From Lethocerus indicus (Eukaryota; Arthropoda; Insecta; Hemiptera; Belostomatidae): a DNA stretch of 64,000 nucleotides. The stretch is from positions 27,918,246 through 27,982,245 of the forward strand of contig JACDQD010000006.1 of NCBI GenBank assembly GCA_019843655.1, in the 5' to 3' direction. Positions 9,906-23,300 of this stretch are shown in pieces. The position numbers were made by a program, and so were the translations under genes. Position 1 is the stretch's first letter. Each line of letters opens with the position of its first letter. Below the pieces are notes generated by a model. That model saw nothing but the letters and a program-made list of their open reading frames with translations, was not told the DNA's origin and did not search any database.

Positions 9906-12900
9906 AAATCTAATTTGAGGTTGGACGGTGAAAAAACGTTTCGGGATCCGGATCTGGTACAAAGTAAATGCTTCCAGGGGCCCTCGCCCCTTCCGCGGAC
10001 CTTCCATATTAGAGGATAATTTTTTCAGAATCCAAGTATCTATAATGTGCAGTTCTAATGTGGACTGAATGTGAGCACAGTGCCAACCTGACGTGTGGAT
10101 TGACTAAAATGGTACTTACGAGCGGACTGAAAAATTCGCGTAATTATGGCACTTCGCGTAAATCATTTTGAATTGAGGTAATTGTGGCGAGTACATATTA
10201 ACCAGAAAAAAATCCAACGATTTTCAATTTCTTACAGCGTTTTCAACACTGGTTTGTCTCGAGCGGCGGTTAAACCGATAATCCAGTGTGACAATCTGGG
10301 GCGTTGTTGTGCCTATGGATACGCCTGACGTCTGAACCGAGTGCGGGGTGGGAGGGAATGTGCGTGGGAGGGCCGTGAATTGAGTTGGAGCCGGGACTTG
10401 AACTTAACTGTTGTGTGTGCCGGTTGTTGTGAATTCGAGGGGGTATTAAAGTTGGAGTTGGAGCTGGAGCTGGAACTGGGAAGGCCGCGGAACAAATGAG
10501 CCTCTCTACTACATCCCCTCGCCCAGAGATCCACTACTAAATTAGTCCACGGCCGATTTGACTCCGATCGTTAAAAGCGATAAACTCTCCGTTAAAAGCG
10601 GATTTTTTTTTCGCTTTCGAGTTCGAGAACAAATTCAATGGAGCAATTTCGATGAATTGGCCGCTCTCGTGCTTCAATCCGGCGTTTTGTCTTTAATTGT
10701 CGTCGAATATTTACTCGAATTAACGTACGCGTATTTTAAGCTAACAGAAGAGAATGCTAAATACAGCAGGAAGGATAACGAAGAACCAAACATTATAACT
10801 TAATTATACGCTTTATGGGAGGTATATTTTCGTTAGTACATATATCAAAAAATATACAAGGTTTTAAAGTACAGAGACATTTATTTCATCGTTATTTAGT
10901 AAATAAAAATTTAAGGCAGACTAAAATTCTTTAAATGTAAATTAAGTAATGTTTTGTACTATCATAAGAACATTTCACGATTCATATTCAATATATTCAA
11001 AATAGGGTTTATAGTAAAAGTATAAAAAGTGTTTCAATATATATTAAAATGAAAATTAAACTTTTACTTTATAATAAAATATACTAAATGTTAATAAATA
11101 TATTAATAAATGAGCAAATATGAAAGAGGTTTATTTATCTATATGGTCTAATGTCACCCATGAATGTCACAGGAGTTACATTGGGGAAATTAGTGTTAGG
11201 GGACATAATTTCGGCGAGGTCAAACGTTGTCGATTCCATTTTTAACGCAGGGTTTCATCCCGTCAAATCACTCAAAATTTCTTACCCACCCGGAGAAATA
11301 TAATTTTCCGAATATTCATTCAAATTCTTTTGCGTACCGCCCAAAATAGTTCCATGTGCACGTACCGCTGGTTGAGAATCAATGTTTCAGAGTATTTGAG
11401 GAGGCCGGTTTATTGGATGGGCGAGGAATGCCATCACTCGTGCCCTTTTTCCGCCTGTGGCCGGTAGCCAAAACCGGCTTAGACGAACAAAAGTTTATAA
11501 CAATGAGACCGCATTGATTAGAATGGGAATAATAAAAATAAAAATTTCCAAGGTGCTGTGTGGGCACGGTATTCCATTGAAAAATAATCCCATTGACAAA
11601 AAGAATACGCGTTCACGAACAATTTTGAAAACATGGATATACAGCAATCGCGTAGGATATAATGTGGCCACATAAATCTTCGAAATTTATACCTAAACAT
11701 CTCAGCAAAGACCGTGCCGGAATTAAATTAAATATATATCGCAAAATGTTGTCAATAAAAACAAGCACTTGCAAAGTTTTAAAGCCAAGTAACTAATGTC
11801 TAACCTAATTTTTTTTTGGAGGGGGTTTCGGGCTCGGGTTTGGAAGTCCTCGGTAATAAAACAGTCCATTGTCTGCTGTAGGGCTGAGTTATATTGCGGA
11901 TTGTTTGAATAATTTGCTCTCGGGCCTATTTATTTCTTGCGCGTTTGGCCTACACAAGTCGGTACGTCGCGCCCTAACGACCTGGCAGCCGGCTACCGAG
12001 TTCGGGCCATTATTGTTTGTTTTATTTCCCTTCCCTCCTGCTGGCCCTCGGCCGCCGTTTTTTCATTTGCCCCTTAATCCTGCCCCGACGACATGCCGCA
12101 AACGAGTCGCCATCCGCGGCATTAAAGGCCATCCTTTAATGTCCCCAAGGAACGTTTAGAATTAAAAGAGTTTCTTGATCTAATTTCGACCTCGATAAGT
12201 CAGTAAATGTCTTACAGACAGATACAGTAGATGTTTCCCAGTTAAAGTAGGACTATAAATTAATAATTTGTTCGCAAGTAATAGTACTATTTTTATTAAC
12301 CGTTTCTATCTCCACCTTTTGTTTAATGTCGCTAGGGATCGTGCATCCGAATAAGACGCCCTTTATCCTCCTTCGTTGGGCTGTAGGGTTGGAAATGTGT
12401 GGGGTCGCCCTCTCCTACAGGGAATAAGGCATCCATCACTAGCCCCTCCTTCCTCCCCACCCCGTCAACTCCTGACATTCAGAATAGCAGTTATTTTCTG
12501 ATCCAGTGGTTCCGATCGGCCCAGCAGAACCAACCCAAGTCGCGATTAAACATTTTATTTCCCATTCCCGGAGGTGATAAATTAGTCCTTTCTTTCGTGA
12601 GATTTGTTGCATCTCGACCCAAGAAGAGGAGGAGAATGTCGATATATCTCAATATTATAATTTCCTCGGGGAATCCGCCTTGGAGGTTTCGGTTACGGCT
12701 TTTTTGTCTTTAAATTTACCTCCCCCCCCCCTCGATGTTATTGAAGGCATTCGGGCAATGATTTTTGTGATATTAAAATTTTTATTCCACACGTATTGTG
12801 CGGCTGCGAGCAAGTTGCATTTATCTCATCTTCGTACTTCTCCTTCCGTCAAGAGTCTCTTGCAACAAAATTGCATCCAACAGTGGAATGATCGTAACCA

Positions 12901-15357
12901 GCATCCGAAAGCTACTATTTCGAGAAACCGAAAATTGACTTGGCTAGGTTCTATGCTTATGTCGTTAAGTATGTACGGAATATTTTAATACGTATGATGC
13001 ATGAAAATATATACATATTTTATTATGTATGATAAGTTATGTTTTTAGTTCCGTAACTGGTCTCGTTGGCGTCTGTGAGAAATTTCCGCTCGGGTCTGGT
13101 GGCTGCAGCCTGACATTTTCCCTTCATGGGTCTTATCTTTAGGAACTATAACTATAACTTTAGCTGCCCGAACTACATAGTGAAGTTAGGGTCGCCTTTA
13201 CTCCGCGACCTCGTACCGTCACATGGGGGAGTTAACCATTAGGGAGGTACTGTCGGAATCGATTTGGCGCGGCAACTTTGCTGACAAAATTTTACTGTAA
13301 CCGGGAGACTTAAATTGCTGACAGTTGATCGCAATGTTAAAACAACTCAAGCGCAGTTTGACTAATTGCTGTGTTCTGTATACGCGATATGCAGACCGGG
13401 GGAGGGACCTTTATGACGATGCCTCCCTCAATTGAGTTACCGATTAGAGCCTTGGGGAGCGGTACGAAATTTTCCCCGTACAGGGGTTACTAAATTCCGG
13501 GAACAGTGCGCAAGTGTCTGTGTGTGCATGTGTCCGATAAAACACGCAAAAAAAAAATGAACGGGGCGGTTTTAAAACGTTGATGGGGATGGAGATGGAA
13601 GCTTGGCGTAATGCGATTCTGAACGAGCCTCCTGCCTTAATGCCCCGGGCACTAATACTATACAACAACAAAACCATCACCCATCGCACCCCCACCCCGC
13701 GTCCGCATTTAAACAAATTTCGGCCCTGCACTGATTGACAATTAATGTCAGTGGAGCGAAGTATTCCCGTTTTTTCTCTACACTGGAAATTGATAAATTT
13801 AAACATTTATTAAACATGCTGATGGCGTTTTGAAATCATTTTATTATTATCGGATATACGGGGGCTTGGATAATTCGCGGGGTAAAAAAAGAATAAATTT
13901 AACTATCGAGGTTTTACGAAACTGATGGAATTAATTTCTCAAGGTAATCTTGAATGATTCCAGGTAATAGAAACTATAGAAACAAATGTCCTAAAATTTT
14001 AGAAAACCGAACAGGAAGCACTTTTGTTTAGGGGGAAACATCAATTTAAATTTCCGAATATATTTATTTGCATAAGTAAATAATCTTTTGGTTTTGGGTT
14101 TTCGCTATACTTAGTAGAATCCAGTCAGCGATATAGTTAGGCATTATCGTCCTATAATAAGACAGTGCGGTCCTTTGGCTTGGTCTGCGCCGTGAACAAG
14201 AGGAATTCGGTGTGTTGGAGCAGCTGTCGCAGCATGTTTCGCCTAAGGAACCGTGACTGTATGTAAGTAGGAGTGTAGAAGCTGGAAAGTATAGAGAACA
14301 CAACGCCCCGGGGACTTGGTGGCCGGTGTGGTCTATTTAACTAATGCACTGCCCCACCCCCATCCCTTATTGAAAGCCATTAAAGCGGGCCCGCTCTCCT
14401 GGACCCTACTTTAAACTTATCCCCTAACTCCCACACTGTTAATTTGGTCATCGATAGGCCCTACTGATAGTCCCTCTTATCGAGGCCTTCTCCTCTTATA
14501 ACTTTTGGCTCTTCTATTCAGACTAGGGTCAACGCCTAGGTAATCGTTTTAAACTGGGGATCAAAAAACTAATCGAGAGTGTTTAATAAGAATAGCCAGA
14601 AAGATAAACGAGAAAATAATTTAAAATGTCATTACATGTATAACATAAATTGATTCTAACCTTCCTCCAGCACAAGTATTTGAGGATGGATTACATGTAT
14701 TCAATTCTGTATCAATGGGCATCGTAACTAAATTACAGCGCTTAACATTTTGTTACGAATGATGCGTCCATTATTTGTTTTCGTTGATCAGAGTTTATTT
14801 TCTCGTTTTTTTAAAAATTTACCTTTTTCATTTCGCGAACGAAATGAGTTGTACCGTCGGAATTGAATCTACCGTCATCAATCCATTAAGTAAACTGAGC
14901 AAAGTTGAAATTAAAAAGTATTAAATAAATATTATCAAAAAAGAATATATTTCGGTTAAAATGACTGCGATGATTAGAACCGTTCATTATTGTCAGAATA
15001 AATTCCCAGTATAATTTGTAGATGACTTTATACTGGACTTTTGAAGTAGTTTTTCTAAAGACGAGTTACATTTTTTAGTTTTAACGCCTCCATCGGGCCC
15101 AAAATTTTGCCCGTGTCATATAACCCTACATTTTTCTCCTGTATTGCGCCCAAGAGATAGAGAAACGTAATGAAAAAAGTGGAAGTATTTTTATGAGTGT
15201 GGCCACCGAAATGCGCAGCTCGTTAAATAAATTAATTCCCATGAATAATTTATAAAAGGGGAGATACGAAATTTCGCTCCTCCCGTTTACAGAGAAGAGT
15301 AAACTATTTGTACGGGTAATTCGTACTTTATATATCGAATATACAAAATTTGATTAT
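9906..15357. other. Non-coding intronic sequence, nothing coding recognised
   Basis: A mixture of GC-rich patches and very AT-rich stretches (notably 10800-11150 and 14560-15060). A short GGAGCT/GGAGTT tandem lies at 10451-10478. A 10-C run is at 12722-12731. An 81-codon open frame at 10558-10803 (+) has a fairly protein-like hydrophobic middle but no recognisable family and no convincing splice sites. A 120-codon frame on the minus strand (13444-13806) is also unrecognised. Confidence 0.4.
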
Positions 15358-15478
15358 ACCACCGTGTGCTGAGGCTTCTTTTCGCCATAGTCAGTAGTAT
15401 TCTATCGGTACCACCACGGTATGTCCTTACTGCAGTAGTTCGTGAGTGATGCATATTTGTCAGTGGCCACACGGTGGT
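15358..15478. repeat. Inverted-repeat element carrying the TTCTCGCCAT-type core
   Basis: ACCACCGTGTG (15358-15368) and CACACGGTGGT (15468-15478) are perfect 11-bp inverted repeats enclosing 99 bp. Just inside the left arm is GGCTTCTTTTCGCCATAGTC followed by AGTAGTATTC, the same core as at 6.2, 7.3 and 20.3 kb. A further ACCACCACGGTA occurs inside at about 15403. This may be a short non-autonomous DNA transposon remnant. No clear target duplication was seen. Confidence 0.4.
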
Positions 15479-17940
15479 GTCACACTGACGATATCAATGG
15501 TTTTAATATTATCATTTTTTGTTGGTAGGGAAAAAACCTTAGGAGGGGGGGGGGACGGTCACTTCTAACAATTAGTTTTTCTAATAAATATTTCACTTAC
15601 AGAATAATCACTTAATGGTTCAGTCTTCAGGCTGTTATGAGGGAAAACCGCAAATACAAGCGAAAGATAGGAACTGGAATAAGAATAAAGTATAGGGGTA
15701 GCAAAGGATATATGGCGGTACTTCATTGCACCGTTTTGGAGAGATGCAAAATATGATTACTTTATAAATCTCTGAGGTGCATATTTAGGAAGGGAGCGGT
15801 GGCGCTCTTCGGCGTTGTGGCCTAGTTTCCTTTTCCTGTGCCAGGGCAAGGATTGGCCGTGGGGCCGTTTCAGGATGGAAGGAGGAGGAAGAGGCCGCGG
15901 AGAAGTTAGGGAGAAATTAGGCGGTCTGCCAGCGGCCGCCATTGTGCCACAGGAAATCTGCAACGAAGCCAAAATTGTTGCTCGACTGTGTTGATTTAAG
16001 AGGAGACTCCCGTGCATTGCTCTCTAGCCTCAACGCCCGTTAAACAAAAACAACCAGCCTAATGCTTCTCGCCGTAGAAAGTAGTACACAGTTAATAATA
16101 AAGCTTACGCCTACCAACTCTGTTGGCAATCGTGCGACGTCGTATACTGAAGAAATGCTATTTATTTGAGATTACGTTTCTTATAAAAAGAAAATCTGAT
16201 CTTTAATTTCCTCTTCCGATTTTCCATCCTAACTGAAAAGGTACTTATTTATAATTCAACTTCGGGGGGAAAAAAAACAGGCGGAGAGAAATAGGGGGAA
16301 ATAAATCCGGCCCTGCAATCCTTCCCAACAAAAGGTTCGAATCTAAGGTTCGCTCGCGAGGCCTATAGCGGGTCGAGTCGAGGTTGGGTTTCTGCCGATA
16401 TCTTAAGGTTGTTCGGCCGGGGCCGGGTTTTTGGGCCAGACCAATTTATTTGGGCCACTGGTCTGGGAGATTGGTAAAGATTTATGAAGGGGAAATTCCC
16501 CGAGCGGCATCCCACGGGCACCATTCATACGTCGGACCGACCCCCCCTACCTACCACCTAAGCGCCTCCCGTCATATACTAAGCGCCCGCTTCTTGTTTT
16601 ATATGTTTTTCAATTCATCCCCGTAAATCCTTGTTCCGTTTCGCGTCCGTTCTGTTTATGCAGGCCGGTTTTAAAATTTTAAACTACCAATAATTTCCCG
16701 TAATGTTTATCGTGTAATATTTAAGAAGCGAAAAATAATTTCATATTAATTGTGTGAGGAAAAAATAGATCGGGTATTATAGCCGATATTAAAGTCTGCC
16801 TACTGGGGGTTGCCAACGTGTATAAAGGAATCTCACAACATAAGAATATTAGGATAATAAGAATCTGACTATAGAATTAGCGCTCTAAAATGCTCTGTAA
16901 TTATTTATTGCTAATTCAGAGCGAACCGACTACTTCCTCTGGGAATTGTTATATCTACAGTTTATGAGAAATATAGGTGTTGCTCATTTAGGCAGATAAT
17001 AGCGTTGTAATTCTAATTAATAACAGATAACCTGGCGGTATCGGGCACGTTGTTGTACCATCATTATGTGGCATATGAACCTAGTATATAAATATATGTG
17101 GAGCGGTAATGTAGGCTCGGCGTTATATCGATTAATTTAGCCGATATATTTTGCTTTTCGGTCACTACCGATTGTAAAATTTACCCGGTTGATGACCGCT
17201 GTGTCGCGCCGAACACTGATATACCGCTTGTTTGCCAAGAAGGCTGATGATATATAGTCCCAGTCTGACAGTACCCGTTCAATTACAATTTCTATAACCG
17301 TCCTAGCGGCAACTTCTTGTGATTTTTCAAAGCGATGATTTATTTTCCATATCTTTCGGTCGCGATTTACCTGCGCCGCTCTTAGAGCGCCCAAATCGTT
17401 GTGTTTAAACTCATCGAAACCAAATTGTCCTTTAGAAAATCGGATGAAATATAGTATGTTCGGTGACAGTGGTTGAACGGCCCCTGTCAGTTGAACAGCC
17501 GAAAATTTAGGGCCTCTTCTGGCCCTGGCCCCTCTTGTCCGTGTCATAAACATACCGTGCCCACTCCAATTCCCTAAATTGCTAATTCAAAAATATCTCT
17601 TCCCTATTGAAATAGCACTGCAGCGCGGCTCGCGTTGTCCAACACGTTTCATCTGTTAATATACAATACCAAAAAATATAAATTACCCGCATACCCATTA
17701 GAATTTTATATGGTCGTTATTATTGTATAACTGAAATTGAAAATAATGCGTTATATACAAGACAGGAACAGTGTAGCGTCACAAATAACGAAAAAACGAT
17801 CGACTGCAACTGGAACCAAAAATCTGTCTACGTAGGTATGAAAGGTGTATGGAGACAGATGTATGTGCACAAAAAATACGAAAATAAAATTATTATAACG
17901 AGTTTCATTAACAATATTTGATTTGGAATAGTATTTCGAG
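15479..17940. other. Non-coding intronic sequence, nothing coding recognised
   Basis: A 10-G run lies at 15545-15554, and a GC-rich patch spans about 15780-16000 and 16260-16620. The longest minus-strand open frame of the window (17137-17553, 138 codons) ends here; it contains a stretch reading AAQVNRDRKIWKINHRFEKS but no family is recognised and no splice context supports it. Confidence 0.4.
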
Positions 17941-17949
17941 GATTCTTTT

Positions 17950-18042
17950 TAATAAAATATTCTATTATTTTTGTTTCAGGTGAGTTGCTGATTTACAGTA
18001 GTTTCTTTTCTGTGACTATTTGATGTCCTTACGGTGGTGAGT
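17950..18042 (+). promoter_or_regulatory. Recursive splice site 2 (ratchet point) with RS-exon donor
   Basis: This is the clearest ratchet point. A branch-like TTAATAA (about 17949-17955) and pyrimidine tract TCTATTATTTTTGTTTCAG end at 17979 and are followed directly by GTGAGTTG, a near-consensus donor. A second donor, GGTG|GTGAGTA, lies at 18037, defining a potential 57-nt RS-exon (17980-18036). All three frames of that segment contain stops, so it is not an ordinary coding exon, which favours recursive splicing. The flanks are AT-rich non-coding DNA. Strand and architecture match the site at 43/44. Confidence 0.7.
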
Positions 18043-20296
18043 ACGTTTGTTATATAAATATTTAACTCTAGTTACGTAACATGAGAGCAATATATATAAA
18101 TTTTAATTGCCAGAAAACATATTATTGAAACCTATTAATATATTTTTTAAAGTATAAGAATATAGCATTTAGAATATGCTTAAGATATCCCACCCGTTAA
18201 TAGCAATATTTAAAATAAATTGTAGTAATTTAAATAAGAGGTAACTTTTCGATTTTTCGGTTTAAAACTAGGCACATCTAATTTTCAACGCATATTTTCA
18301 TGATGAATTTCTCGCGTGCTAAAAGTTGCGCGCTCGTTTAAACGATGTTCGATCTATCGTTCCACTTTGCCAACCCTGTATTTTCCTATTCAAATTAAAA
18401 CGGCTATTCGATTGGGTTTCAATTGGACCGGACTGGGCGACTGAGACCAAGTGAGAGACCAAACGATGCGTTCCAAAACTGTTTGCAAATAGGGGCGGCG
18501 GGTCCCCCGCAAAATCAATCCTTCATTATATATATTGTTTGTGCTTTCCGCCGGCTAATAATTAACGTTCCAAAGGCCAGGAACGAGAACCTGGCAGCGC
18601 CCCTATATTCATTTTCCAATTTTACCAAGTTGCCCCATTCCCGTATTCTAGCCGGTGTAGACTTAATTAGTCCGGCCAACAGTGCTAGAGTACAGAACCG
18701 TTTTATATATCTCTCCTTTGAGTTCCGTGTGTAACATGTAAATTTTCACGAATATTTATTACAGATACATTACTTTATGGCAGACAACCTTTTTTCAGTT
18801 GTTGGTGAAAGTAGTTACTTGCTAGGCATATGAGGGGAACACGGACTTTTAGGCAACTAATCTTTATAACTAAAAGGTTGTAATAACCACATTCACCCTA
18901 CAAAATGCATACAAGTGCATACATATTTTTATATTAACATATAATACGTAAATACATATAGAAGATAAAATTAATTTTCTATTAATTTTTGTTCGAACCA
19001 GCTGGTGTTTCTAGAGTCGTATTACCATTGTTTTATAATGTTTTGCTAACACAAAATGGTGGTAATTGTGTTTCACAACCGTCGAAATCTGCAATTAAAA
19101 TTATTATACAACACCAGAGCCTTTAAACCGCTTGTAATAATGGCTGTCGGAAAACCGGGAGGAAAAATCTTCTTAATTTCAAAATTAATATTTTCCTCCG
19201 AACCATCGGACCAAACAGCGTTTCATTGTTTCCTTGAATTTTAATGATGTTATTATATTTCGGTAATTCGTGGGAGTGGTGTTTTCCTTTTACCTTAAGT
19301 GGCGGTATAAAAGAAAGAATATTCCTGAATGTTGAATTGTTCTTGTCACGGTTGTCACTCTTATACTGTAAAATTTTGTTTATTATTATACTGTTTGTGT
19401 ATAATTTGAAATATGGGAATAAATGTTGTAATTCTTGGCTACGGTCGACGTTTTACATTATTACAGCGCCTGTTATATTTTCAGGTTTTGTTAAATTCTA
19501 CCTTCTCGGTCCCATCGATATCTATTTTCTTCAGTTTTTTCTTCTTCGGTATGGTTGGGTGCCAAGTAAGAACTACGATATAACGCGAATGGTATTTTAC
19601 GAGGCACGAAGGTTCGCCTACGCAAGAAGAATATTGCAGGGAGGAAAGTTGTATGAATGTGTGGGGCGTAAAGAACAATAAAAGGGGTCCTCATGTGAAA
19701 TGGTATTATCCGTTGCTCATTAGGTGATGTTATCGGTAAGCCTGTTCTGTCGTTGCATCGCGATTTCTCATTATTAGGCGCAACATTTACTATAATTAGG
19801 GGAGTTCAAATTGTTTCCCGGTAAGTGGATATTGTCTGTAAACAGAACGCTATATTGGTAATTAATTAGCTTCAACGTGTTGCAAATTCGCCGAAGGAAA
19901 CTACTGTTTATGAATGGCTTAATCTTCTTAGTGGGGGAGTTTATCAGAAAATACAATCGCATTGGGAGAATTTTCCGGGAACTTTTCGAACGCCCTTCCT
20001 ATTATCATGTTGTAGCAGCACGATTTAGCATTAAGGAAAAACTGAAATAATATGGGTACAGTGCGAAGAATAACGAAGGCAATCGGGGAAAAGGCAGCTT
20101 GACTTGTAGTGCGAAGTCCCTGGCGGAGATAAGTTGTCGTGAACTTAGCCTAGTCTTGTTATCGCTACCAGCTCTCCTTCCTCTACTTCGCGATTCCGAA
20201 CAAGTATTAAAATACGGCCCCGCTACTCGTAGATTGTTAAAACTTCTCCCTGAGTTTGGCACGCGGCTAAACTTCGCCCGTCCTCTCGCTTGTTTG
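18043..20296. other. AT-rich non-coding intronic sequence
   Basis: Mostly AT-rich with no recognised gene. The longest + strand open frame of the window (19244-19681, 145 codons) lies here. It reads as Phe/Leu/Ile-rich translation of T-rich DNA and matches no known family; two minus-strand frames overlap its 3' half. Confidence 0.4.
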
Positions 20297-20345
20297 CTAT
20301 ATTGGGCTAGATCGGTTTCGACTTCTCGCCATTGTACGAACTCAG
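20297..20345 (+). repeat. Decayed dispersed repeat related to the foldback end
   Basis: GGGCTAGATCGGTTTCGACT followed by TCTCGCCATTGTACG resembles the CTAGACCGGTTTCGGCTGCT end core of the foldback elements and the TTCTCGCCAT family at once. It is a possible bridge between the two. Both boundaries are unclear. Confidence 0.4.
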
Positions 20346-23300
20346 TCTAAAAGTGAACACCTCAGGATGTCAGATTTCTAGGCCGACACCTAAGGGCGCT
20401 TTCCCAGTTGATATCCGGTTTATTAACTAGGCGGAGGAGACCGGAAAAATAGCCAATTGCCGGATATGAATAGTGCGGCGAACTAATTAATCATTACTCT
20501 GATCCAAAAAATTACTGCAGTTCGTTCTCACCGGGTTTTCAACCTGCTATGCTGTTTACAACGAGTATAAGGTTTGTAATAATCGATAGATCGAATAGGC
20601 GTATTGGTTTTGGGGTTTTCCATCCGCATATTGAGTTTCGGGTTAGGGATCTGCCTACCGGTGACGAGGGGAGAACGGCGTTGGCGGTTGAATGATTTAA
20701 AACCGATTTGAGCCCGGAAATATAATCGGCTTTGGGCGCGAATCGTCGAGGAAATTGTACCCCGGACATTTCCGACCCCGCCGGAAAAAAAAACCGGAAA
20801 GGGTCACTTTCATCGACAGTTGTTCGGGGACGGACGGTCGCTTAAACTTCATATACAAATCCGGTTATTAGTCTTTCACCTATATCCAAGGACCCTTTAA
20901 TTCTACTCCTTCTGTCGACGTCTATATTCTTACCGACTCGAATTAGTATTTTTTTATGGTATTTAGTAAAAGTTACTGTAACGATTTCTATGTAGCACTC
21001 TGTATATTAGTGCAGATAATTATCCAATAAAATGTTGTTGTCCAGTATTGTTGTGTCTCACTTTTATGCTTTTTCCGCAGTTGAAAATGATATCCGGCCT
21101 TTTAAGGGCAAAGGTCATTACGGAAGGGATGATTAAAAAATTAAATTGTAAAAATCGGATCGTTCAGTTCTTATTTATCCTCTTTCCTTTATCGATTTTA
21201 TGTACCCGTAGTTTGAAATAAATGCAGGACCTTTATGATTATGCCAATGATCAGTTCGCGCTATCGTTCCTCTCTGGGACCCGAGGGACTGGAGTTTATC
21301 GACACTGGAAAATGGAATCGGAGAGGGGAATATCATTTTTCGGATAGAGGTCGGTGAAATCGCGCCCCTATTGTCGCATCATGAAACAATGATGACCTTT
21401 TCCCCTCTGCCTACCTGAGTCCAACAGAGCTCTACAGTTTTCCAAATGAACCCGCTGCCACCCTCTTATGCTTGGTTTCATTTCCCTTTGTTGCCCCGTG
21501 TCGTCAGTTTTTTACCGCCTCCCCCCCCCCCCGAACCACCCCTGTTTTTATATCCCGAATCGTTCGCGCAGAGCACGAAATCCGCGTTATCCTTTGTTAA
21601 GCGGAAAAACGTTTCTGGGCGTATCATAGACGATTGGATAGCTCCGGCGGGCAAATATATACAGCGGGGGAAATTTAAACGATATATGAAATCGTCTAGC
21701 CCCGAAAAAAATAAAATAAATTTGCTTCTTTTATTATGTTACACACATGAAATCAAATGAATACACGGTGTGCACAATAGCTTGATAGTTGGAGGATTGG
21801 TAATATCCTAGGCGTGACTACTCTAGCCTCCCCCTCCGTAATGTTAATTGTACGGGAGGGTTGTTCCCTCCTATGGGCGGCGCTAATGGGATCAAATCTT
21901 TGTGTCTCCCTGGAGGAAATTGAATTCAGGGAGGCGGCACAGTCGGTAAGTAGCCCCTGTTTGTGTTCGCAGTCCAACGCCCCCATCCCAGCCACCGGTC
22001 TTCTTCTCTCTGACTCATCTCACGAGATATTTCCTCCCTAACCCTCCCTACACTGCGCTGATGAATCTTAGGGACCTTTGAGGGGAGGGAATACGCCTGG
22101 CAAAACTATCTTACGTCACTACCTGGTATTAGTAACGTGTGCGAGCGCTATCGTTCCTCAGATATTTTGTCTCGAGATAAACATTTAAGAGATACCTGTC
22201 CGGTGGGTTTGGTGTTTTACTCTCAAACGGAATAAATATTTAGTTTTCAGAGGCCTAATGGATATACGGTAATCTCTGAGTTGTAATGTCTACAACGTCT
22301 GACAATATCAGTTGGTGATTTTTCTCACACTTACAGTCTGCTGGTGAGGGAGGGGGCCTTGGTCCGGGCGATTGCCTACATTTGTCTTTTTAAGTACCAA
22401 CTTGAAATCCCCTCGAAACCCTAAGAATCATTATTCAAATTCAAGTTGGCGTGGGAGTGGATTTGCGCTGGGCGAGCACTCCGCCGTAAGCTCCAAAAGA
22501 CCTGAGATTAAGAAATGTCCCTGTCCTCCCCCGGCCTTAAATTGTGGCCACAATCCTTCGCCGGCAGACAGGAGTACTTAGGCATTGAAGAAGAGATATC
22601 AGAACCCATAACGATAGCTGTGGACAGATAGCCGCCGCTAATGGACAGATGTTTGTCTTGAGAGTGCTCCCACCCCCGCCTACCACCACCCCATCTTCGT
22701 CATCGTCTTATTTACAGTCTCCATTGTTCCAGATCTCTGACTCATCATTTTCAGTGTAGGGGGTGTTATCCACTCAGACACCATCTAAGTGAAATTATCT
22801 CTCTCTTTAAATATATACAATAGATTATATATTTAAATGTATTCAGTGGCATCCTGCCGATTGTACATATTCGCCGAGATCTGACTTGAACAGAACCCGA
22901 TACGCACAGAGACATGTTACGAAAACGGAATGTTCCCGAACAACTATGTCCAACTGAGCCCATATGTAACAAATTTCAGTTGCAGTTAGAAGGAATCGCA
23001 TAGGCGGAAGTAGTGGTGAAATAGGCTAAGTAATGTTAAGTGTTGTTAATCTGATCCATCGCCATGAAATAATGGTAAAATCGTGTTGTGGGATTGGGCG
23101 ATGAAATCGAAGCTGCTCCGATATCCGATTAAGTGTTCAAATCTGGCCCGAATTAGCGACACGCCGAAAACCGGCTCCCTCTTCATCAGTTTGCGGCCAT
23201 CAATTGTGTTGTTATCGCGTTATATGACGTCGAAAACTGTAATGGTTCCCGCGGACCGTTTGAATTTTACGGTGTATCGAATTCTCAAATGTACTTGATT

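Noticed and set aside
17137..17553. 138-codon open frame on the minus strand
   Set aside because: The longest minus frame, but no recognisable domain, no convincing flanking splice sites, and opposite to the inferred host strand. In 64 kb, frames of this length can arise by chance.
19465..19490. TATATTTTCAG|GTTTTG as a ratchet site
   Set aside because: Acceptor is fair but GTTTTG is not a functional donor.
19244..19681. 145-codon open frame on the + strand
   Set aside because: Rich in Phe, Leu, Ile and Tyr as expected from T-rich DNA; no family recognised, and two minus frames overlap it.
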